18,013 nt of DNA from Bacteroidales bacterium UBA3543 (GCA_002376715.1 DFOK01000106.1:759-18771); one strand, 5' to 3'; positions 7,896 through 14,944 are shown, counted from the first letter of the stretch. Notes: generated from the letters alone by a model not told the origin. Program-made: numbers and translations.

Positions 7896-7912
7896 GGGTG
7901 CGGGGTGCGGGG
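7896..7912. repeat. Short G-rich tandem heptamer
   Basis: Two direct copies of GGGTGCG plus a partial third make a small GC-rich islet of about 17 bp in the 29-bp gap between the convergent GNAT and mnmG stops. It stands out against the AT-rich intergenic sequence elsewhere in the window. Confidence 0.5.
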
Positions 7913-7913
7913 A

Positions 7914-9902
7914 TTATCGGCCAAAATAAACTAAGAGCACCTGAATGTCTGCAGGAGATACACCCGAGATACGGGAAGCCTGTGCAATAGTACGAGGACG
8001 ATATCTATTGAGCTTGATACGACACTCCATTGACAAAGAAGTGACTTTTGAAAAGTCGAAATCATCAGGAATTCTGAGATTCTCCAGTCTCCGTATTTTG
8101 TCAGCAATGCCCTTTTCACGTTCGATGTAGCCTTTATATTTAATACTGATTTCAGCTGACTGGAGTATTTCTTTAGAGACATATTTCGGATCTATCTCTT
8201 CTTTACCATCTGTTTTGCCCCAGGGCATATCCAATAGGTTTTTGATTTGCTCTGTTTTAATTGATGACAATTCTGATAATCGTTCCGGAAGATTTGAATC
8301 GACAATTGTTCCACGTGGAACATATTTAAGAAGAGACTTGATTGAGGTATCAGGGCGGGACAGTAGGTCAGAAATTTTCCTTTTAGAAGAAATTTCTGCA
8401 CTATTAATTTGACGGAGATAATCATTCACGTCTTCAGGTCTTAATGAATTAGTATTAGAAAAGTCTATATACCGTGAAATGGTGTCGTACTTCAATCTTG
8501 TAAATTCATGTCTAAACTTATCTACAAGGCCAAGTTCATACCCCTTCTCCGTAAGTCGGCTATCTGCGTTATCTTGTCTTAAAAGAATACGATACTCAGC
8601 CCGAGAAGTAAACATTCTATAAGGTTCATCAACGCCTTTTGTTATGAGGTCATCAATCAAAACTCCGATATAAGCCTCATCTCTCTTGAGTATGAATGGC
8701 TCCTTGTCGTTTAATTTAAGATGAGCATTGATGCCGGCCATGAGCCCTTGAGCAGCAGCTTCTTCATAACCGGTAGTACCATTAACCTGTCCTGCGAAAT
8801 AGAGATTCGGGATAATCCTCGATTCAAGTGTCGCTTTTAACTCCGTTGGATCGAAAAAGTCATATTCAACAGCATAGGCAGGTGTAAATATTTTAACACC
8901 TCTAAGACCCTCTATCTCTTGCAAAGCATCCATCTGGACCTTCAGAGGTAGTGATGAGGCAAAACCCTGAAGATAATATTCATGAGTATTCCAACCTTCC
9001 GGTTCCAAAAAGAGTTGATGAGTGTCCTTACCGGCAAAAGTTCGAAGTTTGTCTTCTATTGAAGGACAGTAACGAGGTCCAATACCTGTGATTTTTCCAC
9101 TAAACAATGGAGACTCGTCAAAACCTGTACGAAGGATATCATGCACATTCTTATTTGTGTTGACAATGTAGCAAGGTTTCTGCGCTTTTCCTCTCTGTAT
9201 GCTTGTCTTAAATGGGAGATATGAAAATTTGGAAGGATTAGAGTCAAGTTCCTGCATAAGAAGTTTTGAAAGATCCAGAGAGCGTGCATCGATTCTCGGC
9301 GGTGTACCTGTCTTCATTCTCGCTACAGAACATCCCATGTTGGAAAGTTGTTCAGTCAAACCTAAAGAAGGGGACTCCCCCATCCTGCCCCCCTGTACAA
9401 CCTCGTTGCCGATATAGAGTTTACCGTTGAGGAAGGTTCCGGCAGTTAAAATAACACTCTTACAATTAAATTCTGCACCCATAGAGACACGGACGCCGCA
9501 AATTTTGGATTCTCTGAAGGTTAACGAGGTTACTGTATCATGCCAAATGTCTAAACCAGAGGTGTTTTCGAGGATATAACGCCAGTTCATGGAAAAATGA
9601 AGTTTATCACACTGAGCACGAGGGCTCCACATTGCAGGACCCTTTGACAGATTAAGCATCCTGAATTGTATTGTTGATGCATCTGTAACTATGGCTGAGT
9701 ATCCTCCCAGTGCATCTATTTCACAGACAATCTGACCCTTGGCTATTCCACCAATTGCAGGGTTACATGACATCTGCGCAATTTTGTTCATATCCATTGT
9801 TATGAGCAAAACTTTTGAACCCATACGTGCGGCTGCTACTGCAGCCTCACACCCGGCATGTCCAGCCCCTATTACAATAATATCGTATTGAGGAATTTTC
9901 AT
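7914..9902 (-). CDS. mnmG: tRNA uridine-5-carboxymethylaminomethyl modification enzyme MnmG (GidA)
   Basis: The FAD-dependent partner of MnmE that installs the (carboxymethyl)aminomethyl group at wobble U34 of certain tRNAs, using methylene-tetrahydrofolate. The N-terminus carries the dinucleotide-binding motif IVIGAGHAGCEAA (9-21) and the conserved block SCNPAIGGIAKG (45-56). The GGRMGESPSLGLTEQL block is present in the middle. The C-terminal helical domain ends with RPRTIAQASRISGVSPADI, the signature tail. At 662 residues it is somewhat longer than the roughly 620-630 usual for the family. Much of the extra length appears to lie around residues 520-570, where a parS-like palindrome is also encoded. 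The start follows directly on the ybeY stop (TAA then ATG), so the two genes form one unit. Confidence 0.96.
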   Translation of the reverse strand: MKIPQYDIIVIGAGHAGCEAAVAAARMGSKVLLITMDMNKIAQMSCNPAIGGIAKGQIVCEIDALGGYSAIVTDASTIQFRMLNLSKGPAMWSPRAQCDKLHFSMNWRYILENTSGLDIWHDTVTSLTFRESKICGVRVSMGAEFNCKSVILTAGTFLNGKLYIGNEVVQGGRMGESPSLGLTEQLSNMGCSVARMKTGTPPRIDARSLDLSKLLMQELDSNPSKFSYLPFKTSIQRGKAQKPCYIVNTNKNVHDILRTGFDESPLFSGKITGIGPRYCPSIEDKLRTFAGKDTHQLFLEPEGWNTHEYYLQGFASSLPLKVQMDALQEIEGLRGVKIFTPAYAVEYDFFDPTELKATLESRIIPNLYFAGQVNGTTGYEEAAAQGLMAGINAHLKLNDKEPFILKRDEAYIGVLIDDLITKGVDEPYRMFTSRAEYRILLRQDNADSRLTEKGYELGLVDKFRHEFTRLKYDTISRYIDFSNTNSLRPEDVNDYLRQINSAEISSKRKISDLLSRPDTSIKSLLKYVPRGTIVDSNLPERLSELSSIKTEQIKNLLDMPWGKTDGKEEIDPKYVSKEILQSAEISIKYKGYIEREKGIADKIRRLENLRIPDDFDFSKVTSLSMECRIKLNRYRPRTIAQASRISGVSPADIQVLLVYFGR
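8307..8322. promoter_or_regulatory. parS: parS-type centromere site inside mnmG
   Basis: TGTTCCACGTGGAACA is a perfect 16-bp palindrome and fits the broadly conserved chromosomal parS consensus TGTTNCACGTGNAACA at every fixed position. ParB (Spo0J) binds such sites and nucleates a partition complex, usually near the replication origin. On the mnmG strand it encodes part of Tyr-Val-Pro-Arg-Gly-Thr at about residues 527-532. No second CACGTG-centred copy was seen in the window, and neither parA nor parB is present here. Identity of the motif is direct; activity is inferred. Confidence 0.75.
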
Positions 9903-10352
9903 TTAACTATCTAACATTGAGGAGAGCTTTTCAAGAGCTATCTCTTCCTGAAGTCGCATTTCAGCTTGCAGTTCCGGTGTAACATCGTCAAAACCTAAAA
10001 GATGTAGAAGACCATGTACAATGACCCGATGTAACTCCCTTTCGAAACCCTCACCATAGATCTCGGCATTTTTGCGAACTGTATCAATACTTATATAAAT
10101 ATCACCGCTTACAGAGTCAGAACCATACTGTAATTCATAATCCGGAGAATAATCAAAGGTGATAATATCGGTAAAATAATCGTGTCCTAGAAAATCACGA
10201 TTTATACGAAGTAAAAAAGAATTACTACAGAAAATATAGTTAAGTTGTCCGACCTTAATCCCTCTTTCTAATGCTGTGATTCTCAACCATTTAGTGATAG
10301 TTCTCCTGCGAGTTAAATTAAATGTTATCTCCTCATTGAAATAATTTATCAT
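9903..10352 (-). CDS. ybeY: Endoribonuclease YbeY (rRNA maturation factor)
   Basis: A UPF0054-family metalloprotein that takes part in 16S rRNA 3'-end maturation and ribosome quality control. The 149-residue protein has the conserved LNYIFCSNSFLLRINRDFL region (37-55), TDIITFDY (61-68), SGDIYIS (82-88) and the metal motif HGLLHLLGFDD (113-123). The family pattern is HGxLHLxGyDH. His113 and His117 are present, but the third ligand position holds Asp123 instead of His, a substitution I believe also occurs in relatives from this phylum. It is the first gene of the ybeY-mnmG unit, with its own promoter about 50 bp upstream and no gap before mnmG. Confidence 0.93.
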   Translation of the reverse strand: MINYFNEEITFNLTRRRTITKWLRITALERGIKVGQLNYIFCSNSFLLRINRDFLGHDYFTDIITFDYSPDYELQYGSDSVSGDIYISIDTVRKNAEIYGEGFERELHRVIVHGLLHLLGFDDVTPELQAEMRLQEEIALEKLSSMLDS

Positions 10353-10401
10353 AATTTTGAGTAAAAATGAGACTGGAGCCGTTTTGGCTTGTTATTTGTT
10401 G

Positions 10402-10434
10402 CAAAATTAGTGAATAGAGTCTAGAAATAGCAAA
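10402..10434 (-). promoter_or_regulatory. ybeY-mnmG promoter
   Basis: Read on the minus strand, TTTG (10434-10431), a 21-bp spacer and TAATTTTG followed by C (10409-10402) match TTTG / TAnnTTTGY exactly. The implied leader before the ybeY ATG is about 40 nt. Confidence 0.8.
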
Positions 10435-10648
10435 TTTTAAAAAAATTGTTGTTTATATGAATGTGAGTTTGTCTGGTATTTGATATAAGCAATATATGCA
10501 CAAACGATGGTGAAGAAATAAAATAGAAGAGTGACATTTGAGCAAAAGAGAGAAAACGATTGATGTTATCTAATTACTAACAATTTTATGAAACGAATGA
10601 GAAGATTAAAGTCCTGGTATTCAATAAAATAAAAAGTTAATAGAAAAA

Positions 10649-10672
10649 TTATCAACAAAAAATTTGTTATAA
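10649..10672. repeat. Imperfect inverted repeat upstream of the TonB-family gene
   Basis: The arms TTATcAACAAA (10649-10659) and TTTGTTATAA (10663-10672) are complementary over 10 bases, with one bulged C and a three-base A loop. The right arm contains the predicted -33 TTTG (10663-10666) of the tonB promoter. A DNA-binding operator is possible; chance in AT-rich sequence is also possible. Confidence 0.35.
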
Positions 10673-10695
10673 ATCATTTTTTCTTACTAATTTTA
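10663..10695 (+). promoter_or_regulatory. Candidate promoter of the TonB-family gene
   Basis: TTTG (10663-10666), a 21-bp spacer and TAATTTTA followed by C (10688-10695) fit the Bacteroidota pattern with one mismatch (final G to A). It would give a leader of about 50 nt before the ATG at 10752. Confidence 0.45.
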
Positions 10696-10751
10696 CCGAT
10701 TACAAGGTCTAATGAACCGAAAGCTAGGACAAACAAAAATAAAATACTGAT

Positions 10752-11444
10752 ATGGAAGTTAAAAAAACACCCAAAGCAGATCTTGAAAACAAAAAATTAT
10801 TGTTCAGAGAGATTGGACTGATAATCGCACTCGGAGTGGTATTGCTTGCTTTTGAATGGACATCAGCTGAAAAGGCTGAGACCGTGAACCTCTCAGTTCA
10901 GGAGCAGGTTATTGAGGAGGAGTTTATTCCTGTAACTCAGCATGAACAGGCACCGCCACCTGAGGCTCCAAAGATTCCTGTATTATCCGACATTATCGAC
11001 ATCGTGGATGACGACATCGTTGTAACCGACAATCTGTTTATTGATATGGAGGATGATGCAAGTATCGGTGTTGAAATTATGGACTATGTGGCTGTAGTAG
11101 AGGAAGAAGAGGTTGAAGAGGAGGCCATTCCTTTTGCACTTGTAGAGGAGAAACCCAAATTCCAGGGCGGTGACGCCAACGATTTCTCCAAATGGGTGAA
11201 CAGTAAACTCGTTTATCCTGAGATTGCGAAGGAAAATGGCGTTCAGGGCCGTGTTACACTGCAATTTACAGTTTACACTGACGGATCTGTAAGAGACGTC
11301 AAAGTGCTCAGAGGCGTAGATGCTTCTCTCGACAAGGAGGCAGTAAGGATCGTCTCCATGTCACCCAAATGGACACCGGGTAAACAAAGAGAAAGGCCTG
11401 TAAAGGTTACTTACACCTTCCCGGTATTGTTCCAGCTCCGCTAA
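10752..11444 (+). CDS. TonB-family energy transducer protein
   Basis: A 230-residue inner-membrane protein predicted to span the periplasm and pass proton-motive force from an ExbB/ExbD motor to outer-membrane TonB-dependent receptors. It has a short cytoplasmic N-terminus (1-18), one membrane helix at about 19-35 (REIGLIIALGVVLLAFEW), a proline-bearing stretch (APPPEAPKIP, 67-76) and a strongly acidic linker (about 81-125). The C-terminal TonB domain covers about 147-230 and contains VYPEIAKENGVQGRV (154-168) and the DGSV turn (177-180). No exbB, exbD or receptor gene is adjacent, and Bacteroidota usually carry several TonB paralogues, so the partner receptors are unknown. It is a single-gene unit closed by a strong terminator. 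Confidence 0.9.
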   Translation: MEVKKTPKADLENKKLLFREIGLIIALGVVLLAFEWTSAEKAETVNLSVQEQVIEEEFIPVTQHEQAPPPEAPKIPVLSDIIDIVDDDIVVTDNLFIDMEDDASIGVEIMDYVAVVEEEEVEEEAIPFALVEEKPKFQGGDANDFSKWVNSKLVYPEIAKENGVQGRVTLQFTVYTDGSVRDVKVLRGVDASLDKEAVRIVSMSPKWTPGKQRERPVKVTYTFPVLFQLR

Positions 11445-11469
11445 TTAAGGCTGCACATCCGTAAATATT

Positions 11470-11507
11470 GAGACCGACTAAATAGTTTTTTAGCCGGTCT
11501 CTTTTTT
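11470..11507 (+). terminator. Intrinsic terminator after the TonB-family gene
   Basis: GAGACCG then CTAAA (11470-11482) pairs with TTTAG then CGGTCTC (up to 11501), with a single A/C mismatch in the middle of the stem. A run of six T follows. The minus-strand side has a poor T tract, so it mainly serves the tonB transcript. Confidence 0.88.
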
Positions 11508-11601
11508 ATAAATACTATGCCCCCTTTATATCAATTGATTTTAAATAGACATTATTATTTATTATATGCTACCTTGTGCAAGAATGATTATGGGTCTGGA
11601 A

Positions 11602-12804
11602 TTACCAGAGAAAATTATCAAAAGGATAGCGACCGGCATGAATTTCAGCCACCATTTTGTAAAGATCAGAGCGAAGCTTTTCTATGTTGGTTTTTTCAAT
11701 TGCAGAAATAAAAATACAAGGTGTATGCTCCTTCGAGATCCAAGTCTCCTTAAGTTCATCAATACTATAGTTGCTCAACTTCTTTTCCTGCATTGAAAAC
11801 TCATCATATTTTTCGTGATGATAGGCATCAATCTTATTGAAAACCATGAAAAGGGGCTTTTCTTGAGCACCTATCTCGAGAAGAGTCTGATTGACAACCC
11901 GAATATGTTCTTCGAAATTAGGATGGGAAATGTCTACCACATGCATCAGAATGTCGGCCTCACGCACCTCATCAAGAGTACTTTTGAATGATTCAACTAA
12001 TTGGGTAGGTAGTTTTCGGATAAATCCCACAGTATCGCTAAGCAGGAAGGGAACATTCCCTATAACTACTTTGCGCACTGTGGTATCAAGTGTTGCAAAT
12101 AGTTTATCTTCAGCAAAGACGTCACTTTTAGCTAAGAGATTCATTATAGTGCTTTTGCCGACATTGGTATAACCTACCAGAGAAATACGCACCAATGAGC
12201 CTCGATTGCCTCTCTGAGAGGCCATCTGACGATCAATCTTTTTGAGTTGCTCCTTTAGTTTTGCAATCTTATCTAAAACTATACGACGGTCAGTTTCAAG
12301 CTGAGTCTCACCGGGTCCTCTCATGCTGATACCTCCTCTCTGACGTTCAAGGTGTGTCCACATACCGGTCAATCTTGGTAAAAGATATTGGTATTGTGCA
12401 AGTTCAACTTGTGTCTTAGCATAAGCAGTCTTTGCTCTTTGTGCGAAAATATCGAGAATAAGTCCTGTACGGTCTATCACCCTGATTCCTACTGCTTGCT
12501 CTATATTTCTGAGTTGAGAAGGAGAGAGTTCATCGTCGAAAATTAGATAATCTATCCCGTTATCCTCTATATAAGCAGCTATTTCTTCAAGCTTACCTCT
12601 TCCTATATAGGTCCGTGTGTTGGGTTTCTGAAGTTTTTGCGTGAAAGACTTCTCTCCTTTTACTCCTGCTGTCTCAGCGAGAAATTGAAGTTCTTCCAAA
12701 TATTCGGCTACCTCTCTATCATCTACACCCTGGGGAATAATGGCTACAAAAGCCGCTGTTTCCTCATGACGACCCTTTATTATTTGTTCCTTTTTTATCA
12801 TCAA
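11602..12804 (-). CDS. hflX: Ribosome-associated GTPase HflX
   Basis: A translation-factor-class GTPase that binds the 50S subunit and can split stalled or heat-damaged ribosomes. The 400-residue protein has the N-terminal HflX domain (about 15-195), including TYIGRGKLEEI (65-75), LSPSQLRNIE (93-102), DRTGLILDIFAQRA (111-124) and RGPGETQLETDRR (162-174). The G domain follows, with P-loop GYTNVGKST (211-219), DTVGF (257-261) and NKID (323-326). Length is normal for the bacterial form. The start may be either of two adjacent Met codons (12804 or 12801). It faces tonB and is back to back with the P1-type peptidase gene, where -7 elements for both directions lie four base pairs apart. Confidence 0.96.
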   Translation of the reverse strand: MMIKKEQIIKGRHEETAAFVAIIPQGVDDREVAEYLEELQFLAETAGVKGEKSFTQKLQKPNTRTYIGRGKLEEIAAYIEDNGIDYLIFDDELSPSQLRNIEQAVGIRVIDRTGLILDIFAQRAKTAYAKTQVELAQYQYLLPRLTGMWTHLERQRGGISMRGPGETQLETDRRIVLDKIAKLKEQLKKIDRQMASQRGNRGSLVRISLVGYTNVGKSTIMNLLAKSDVFAEDKLFATLDTTVRKVVIGNVPFLLSDTVGFIRKLPTQLVESFKSTLDEVREADILMHVVDISHPNFEEHIRVVNQTLLEIGAQEKPLFMVFNKIDAYHHEKYDEFSMQEKKLSNYSIDELKETWISKEHTPCIFISAIEKTNIEKLRSDLYKMVAEIHAGRYPFDNFLW

Positions 12805-12817
12805 TTCAAAATTTTTA

Positions 12818-12825
12818 CAAAAGTA
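12818..12825 (-). promoter_or_regulatory. -7 element of hflX
   Basis: On the minus strand TACTTTTG followed by T matches TAnnTTTGY and lies about 14 nt before the hflX start. The -33 region is A/T-rich without a clean TTTG. Confidence 0.5.
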
Positions 12826-12829
12826 AAAC

Positions 12830-12837
12830 TATATTTG
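12830..12837 (+). promoter_or_regulatory. -7 element of the P1-type peptidase gene
   Basis: TATATTTG followed by T matches TAnnTTTGY, 29 nt before the peptidase ATG. The expected -33 is weak. It sits only four bases from the oppositely oriented hflX element. Confidence 0.55.
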
Positions 12838-12866
12838 TATTAATATAAGATTAAAATTTATTCGAA

Positions 12867-14075
12867 ATGAAACGATTGATAACCATAACTACGTTAGTAC
12901 TGATCACCGTATCTTTATTTTCACAAGGCAGAATCAGGGATTACGGTATTAAGCCCGGCATTTTCCGAACAGGAGAATATAACGCCATCACCGATGTACC
13001 CGGAGTTAAAGTCGGACAAGTGACGATAATCGAGGGTGACGATATCCGCACCGGAGTGACGGCAATCATCCCACACGAGGGCAATCTCTTCCGCCTCAAA
13101 TGCCCTGCAGCCGTCTATGCAGGTAATGGTTTCGGTAAGCTCGCCGGGGTGACTCAAATAGAGGAACTTGGCAACACGGAGTCTCCAATTATTCTGACAA
13201 ACACTCTCTCCGTGGCGCAGGGAATCGAAGGTGTAATAACCTATTCTCTTGCACAGGAAGGAAATGAATCAGTAGGTTCGGTAAATGCTGTGGTAGGTGA
13301 AACCAATGACGGCGGCCTCAACGATATCCGAGGCAGGCATGTCACGGCTGATCATGTGCTTAAAGCAATAGAGATCGCATCGGGCGGACCGGTAGAAGAA
13401 GGCTGCGTAGGAGCCGGTACAGGCACCATCTGCTTCGGTTTCAAGGGAGGAATTGGCACCTCTTCTCGTGTGCTTCCAAAATCTTTCGGAGGATATACCG
13501 TAGGAGTGTTGGTACAATCCAATTACGGAGGAATACTGGAAATAGATGGGGTCCGGATGGGAGAAATGCTAGGACAATATAGCTTCAAAAAGGCCGTAGA
13601 AGAGGAGAAAAGTGCATTGAGCTCCGCTTGCGAGTCTACTTCATCTAAATCGTCCTCGTGCGAATCAGGCTCGTGTGAATCCACTCAAGACCAACAGCTG
13701 AACGCCGACGGTTCCTGTATGATGGTAGTTATCACCGATGCACCTGTGGATGCCCGCAACCTGAAAAGGATCGCCAAGAGGGCGATGATGGGCCTTGCAA
13801 AGACCGGTGGTATAGCATCCAACGGCAGTGGAGACTATGTGATAGCGCTTTCAGTCTGCAAAGAGAATCTCATCAACGAGTCTACTTCGAAATACAATCC
13901 CGTTCTGCTGCACAATGACGATATGTCAGCCCTATTCGAAGCAACAATAGAAGCTACTGCTGAAGCTCTGTGGAACTCTCTTTTCAAGGCTACCGATATG
14001 ACAGGGAAAGGAGGTAGAACCGTAAAGGCGCTACCGGTGGAAAAGGTAGTGGAGCTAATGAGAAAGAGGAGGTAG
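12867..14075 (+). CDS. Secreted P1-family (DmpA-like, S58) aminopeptidase
   Basis: Resembles L-aminopeptidase/D-esterase DmpA, an N-terminal nucleophile-type enzyme that cuts itself between Gly and Ser to expose a catalytic Ser. Of 402 residues, the first 20 or so (MKRLITITTLVLITVSLFSQ) form a signal peptide, so it is predicted periplasmic or exported. Family blocks are ITDVPGVKVGQV (41-52), NDGGLNDIRGRHVT (147-160), GAGTGTICFGFKGGIGTSSR (182-201) and SNYGG (218-222). The predicted cleavage site is Gly282-Ser283, directly before MMVVITDAP, as in DmpA. Just upstream, residues 251-275 form a Ser/Cys-rich insert with three Cys-Glu-Ser copies, which I do not recall in DmpA. Natural substrate is unknown. 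It ends 5 bp from the convergent hydrolase gene. Confidence 0.88.
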   Translation: MKRLITITTLVLITVSLFSQGRIRDYGIKPGIFRTGEYNAITDVPGVKVGQVTIIEGDDIRTGVTAIIPHEGNLFRLKCPAAVYAGNGFGKLAGVTQIEELGNTESPIILTNTLSVAQGIEGVITYSLAQEGNESVGSVNAVVGETNDGGLNDIRGRHVTADHVLKAIEIASGGPVEEGCVGAGTGTICFGFKGGIGTSSRVLPKSFGGYTVGVLVQSNYGGILEIDGVRMGEMLGQYSFKKAVEEEKSALSSACESTSSKSSSCESGSCESTQDQQLNADGSCMMVVITDAPVDARNLKRIAKRAMMGLAKTGGIASNGSGDYVIALSVCKENLINESTSKYNPVLLHNDDMSALFEATIEATAEALWNSLFKATDMTGKGGRTVKALPVEKVVELMRKRR

Positions 14076-14080
14076 ACCTT

Positions 14081-14890
14081 TTATCCTATAAAAGAAATCA
14101 CTTTGTCGAGTACCTCAACGGGGCGCTCTACAAAAGAGTTGTGTCCGCATCCGATTAACTCTTCAAATCGCACCTTGGGAAAGCTCTCGCGCATTTTGAG
14201 GATCATCGGAGTTGGCATAAAATTATCCTGATCTCCTGCAATCACCATCACCGGAATTTTTGAATCCGAGAGCAGCGAGGAAGCATTGGGACGAAGTTGC
14301 ATCCCTTTAATTGAAGCTACTATACCCATGGGATCATGTGTCTCGCAAAGTTCCCGAGTCTCACGGATTTTCTCATCCATATCGCGCAGATTTGCCCTAG
14401 AATACATTTTCGGGATGGATACCGAGGCCAACATCAAGAGTTTGCCGCTCTCAATTATTTCAATTTCTCTTTTTCGGTCTATAGCCTTTTCTTCAGGGTC
14501 CTCATAAGGATGTGAGTTGAAAAGAATGAGCTTTTCGAAAGTCTCAGGATAGAGACGACAACAGGCAAGTGCAATGTATCCACCAAGTGAATGACCACCA
14601 ATAATTGCTTTTGAGACTAAACATTTATCGAGGACGCCCTTAACGACTGTTGCACAAAAGTCCATTGTATTGATCCGATCTCCCGATGGGTCGGCCGGTG
14701 CATAATCTGTAAGACCATGGCCGGGAACATCTATCACGATTACTCTGTATTGTTTGGAAAGGAGCTCTACGAATTCACTCCATATATACATTGTTTCAAG
14801 ATAACCGTGTAAGAGAATGATACATTTTTCTCCTTTTTCGGAATCTAAAATATGGACCGCAATGCCGCCCGCAGTAACAAACCGTTCCAT
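14081..14890 (-). CDS. Alpha/beta-fold hydrolase
   Basis: A 269-residue cytoplasmic serine hydrolase of the alpha/beta superfamily. It has the oxyanion-region HGYLETMYIW (28-37), VIDVPGHGLTD (52-62), the nucleophile elbow GGHSLGG (98-104, Ser101), the acid loop AGDQDNFMP (218-226, Asp222 likely) and the catalytic His in GCGHNSF (247-253, His250). Beta-strand and cap layout fit the esterase/epoxide-hydrolase-like group, but the substrate cannot be predicted. An upstream in-frame ATG (14983) would add 31 residues with no family resemblance and would include the promoter region, so the start at 14890 is preferred. It is divergent from sdhA and convergent with the P1-type peptidase. Confidence 0.88.
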   Translation of the reverse strand: MERFVTAGGIAVHILDSEKGEKCIILLHGYLETMYIWSEFVELLSKQYRVIVIDVPGHGLTDYAPADPSGDRINTMDFCATVVKGVLDKCLVSKAIIGGHSLGGYIALACCRLYPETFEKLILFNSHPYEDPEEKAIDRKREIEIIESGKLLMLASVSIPKMYSRANLRDMDEKIRETRELCETHDPMGIVASIKGMQLRPNASSLLSDSKIPVMVIAGDQDNFMPTPMILKMRESFPKVRFEELIGCGHNSFVERPVEVLDKVISFIG

Positions 14891-14916
14891 TTGAACCAAA
14901 TAATTGATTTGAAAAG

Positions 14917-14924
14917 CAAAGTTA
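14917..14924 (-). promoter_or_regulatory. -7 element of the alpha/beta hydrolase gene
   Basis: On the minus strand TAACTTTG followed by C matches TAnnTTTGY and lies 26 nt before the chosen ATG. This supports the 14890 start over 14983, since the upstream ATG would precede the promoter. Confidence 0.6.
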
Positions 14925-14936
14925 TAAATAAAATGG

Positions 14937-14944
14937 TATCTTTG
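14937..14944 (+). promoter_or_regulatory. -7 element of sdhAB
   Basis: TATCTTTG followed by C matches TAnnTTTGY and lies 55 nt before the sdhA ATG. A TTTG occurs at 14908-14911, but the 25-bp spacing is longer than usual. The two divergent promoters share the same stretch of DNA. Confidence 0.6.

Larger units (their letters stand above)
10353..10751. other. AT-rich intergenic region between ybeY and the TonB-family gene
   Basis: This 399-bp spacer separates two divergent units. It holds the ybeY promoter at 10402-10434 on the minus strand, a candidate tonB promoter at 10663-10695 and an inverted repeat at 10649-10672. The middle (about 10435-10640) contains no convincing gene. The longest thing noticed is a 14-codon basic frame at 10588-10632, which is not supported as a gene. 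No tRNA-like fold or strong terminator hairpin was found. Confidence 0.6.

Noticed and set aside
8192..8425. A 77-codon frame on the minus strand containing MFHVEQ, as in small proteins often annotated in genomes
   Set aside because: This MFHVEQ word is simply the parS-like palindrome read in another frame of mnmG, not a gene.
10588..10632. A 14-codon basic peptide frame (starting MKRMRRLKSW) in the ybeY-tonB spacer
   Set aside because: It is too short to support without conservation, and there is no ribosome binding site or clear promoter.
10641..10680. A DnaA-box-like TTATCAACA that might suggest a replication origin beside mnmG
   Set aside because: Only one near match with a mismatch is present, with no cluster and no dnaA or dnaN, so an origin cannot be claimed here.
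14078..14094. A 7-bp hairpin at the P1 peptidase/hydrolase convergent junction as a terminator
   Set aside because: It has only one GC pair, a three-base loop, overlaps a coding end and has no following T tract.
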